Made by a program: the position numbers and the translations under genes
Shown here: positions 63,597 to 64,000 of the stretch, in pieces
Position numbering within the stretch: the stretch's first letter is position 1
How the letters are laid out: every line of letters begins with the position of its first letter
Notes under the pieces: generated by a model
The model's database searches: none
Told to the model about the DNA's origin: nothing
What the model saw: only the letters and a program-made list of their open reading frames with translations
NCBI GenBank assembly: GCA_963762865.1
Contig: CAVXNC010000021.1
Coordinates: 394,112 to 458,111, forward strand
From: DATHAP01 sp963762865
Lineage (GTDB): Bacteria; Actinomycetota; Actinomycetes; JACCUZ01
DNA length: 64,000 bases
Direction: 5' to 3'

Positions 63597-64000
63597 TGAA
63601 CAGGGCCATCGTCGCACCGGCTGTCGCTGTCGCCGGGATCAGTCCCTTGTCGGGGTGGTAGGGAACCGGCCCGCGAGGAAACGCCGGAGCCGGCCATGAG
63701 TTTGCTCCTTCGGCGTCGAGATACGGGGATGCAAGCGAGCCATCGCGGTACTAGTAGCCGTCGTGCAGCGATTTGGCCATTGCTCGTGGGGCTTCTCGAC
63801 GATCCAGTCCCGGCGCCAGGGCTGCCGCAAGTTCGCCGGCAATCTGATCGACCGGCCACCGAACCTCCGAGGTCGGTTGGTAACAGACTTGGTAACGCAA
63901 CCCGCAGGACCGAACAGGTGGAGCCGAGCCACGACGAGACGGTCGAGGTGCTCTGACCTGCAGGAACGGTCTCCGCGGTACCCGGCGGCACATCGCCCAA
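63597..64000. other. End of window, no supported gene
   Basis: These 404 bases carry only short reading frames. One on the minus strand (63751-63993) ends in a helix-like WPVDQIAGELAAALAPGLDRREA segment but has no clear start signal or relative. The second TGGTAAC pair (63878-63884 and 63890-63896) is here. The region may continue a mobile element beyond the window. Confidence 0.45.
63878..63896. repeat. Paired TGGTAAC motif, right copy
   Basis: TGGTAAC occurs at 63878-63884 and 63890-63896 (12 bases start to start), echoing the pair at 61865-61882 in the same orientation. See the candidate island entry. Confidence 0.45.

Larger units (their letters stand above)
61804..64000. mobile_element. 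Candidate tRNA-Lys-associated island (boundaries unknown)
   Basis: The sequence after tRNA-Lys is unlike the rest of the window: nearly 800 bases without a gene, AT-richer patches (for example GTAAACAAAACCC near 62485), then a cassette of an OB-fold membrane protein and an Ltp-repeat protein, then another 400 bases without a clear gene. TGGTAAC motifs occur in pairs near both ends of the visible part. No integrase or copy of the tRNA 3' end was found in the window, so integration is suspected, not shown. Confidence 0.35.

Noticed and set aside
63751..63993. 80-residue minus-strand frame with a helix-like C-terminus
   Set aside because: No ribosome-binding site, unusual start of basic residues and no recognisable relative; kept only as a note in the end-of-window entry.
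1..64000. CRISPR arrays, insertion sequences with terminal repeats, or transposase genes
   Set aside because: No regularly spaced direct repeats and no transposase motifs were seen anywhere in the window.

Overview
The window is high-GC and almost fully coding. Small intergenic gaps, frequent GTG starts and ATGA/GTGA overlaps, a tmRNA with an actinobacterial tag (ADSNQRAYALAA), DUF3039, DUF3618 and DUF2017 proteins and a Mec-CysO-CysM cassette all point to an actinobacterial chromosome. The style is Nocardioides-like (order Propionibacteriales); the genus is inference. The left edge cuts a Ser/Thr protein kinase.

Layout. 1-4.7 kb: kinase, tmRNA, an adenylate-kinase paralog and a CYTH-like/exopolyphosphatase fusion. 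4.7-16 kb: two DHA2-type drug exporters, each with its own local repressor (HxlR-type divergent, TetR-type co-transcribed) and visible palindromic operators. Between them lie secreted unknowns, a flavin monooxygenase-like enzyme, an IF-1 gene behind a hairpin-rich leader, and a gamma-glutamyltransferase. 16-21.8 kb: bacterial nitric-oxide-synthase oxygenase, divergent from the sulfate-activation genes cysD-cysNC, followed by a hydrolase and a PlsC-type acyltransferase. 21.9-26.2 kb: a compact signalling module (RsbW-like ATPase, an unknown protein, response regulator-PP2C phosphatase, CHASE3-like histidine kinase, small response regulator) plus a 33-residue membrane ORF on the opposite strand.

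26.4-36 kb: malic enzyme, VanZ-like protein, YqgE, DUF3039, a glyoxalase/sulfite-oxidase-like pair, an MFS permease, a helicase, a STAS protein and a DacB-type carboxypeptidase. 36-46 kb: tyrosine catabolism (Lrp regulator, HPD, fumarylacetoacetase, homogentisate dioxygenase and an unlabelled operon member), interrupted by a frameshifted M14 carboxypeptidase. 46-50 kb: a frameshifted sulfatase, an alkylation-repair operon (Ada-AlkA fusion plus Ogt) and a BtuF-like protein. 50-58.3 kb: the NAD-salvage pair pncB-pncA, then an order resembling M. tuberculosis Rv1330c-Rv1341: clpS, DUF2017, mec, cysO, cysM, murI, an Rv1339-like phosphodiesterase, rph, rdgB.

58.3-64 kb: tRNA-Leu with an adjacent HNH endonuclease gene, Bcp, DUF3618, a GroES-like protein, a ScyD/ScyE-type secreted protein, and tRNA-Lys. 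Downstream of tRNA-Lys is a gene-poor stretch with a two-gene cassette: a membrane-anchored OB-fold protein and a protein with tandem Ltp repeats, the domain of phage superinfection-exclusion lipoproteins. This is the strongest candidate here for a little-described accessory system.
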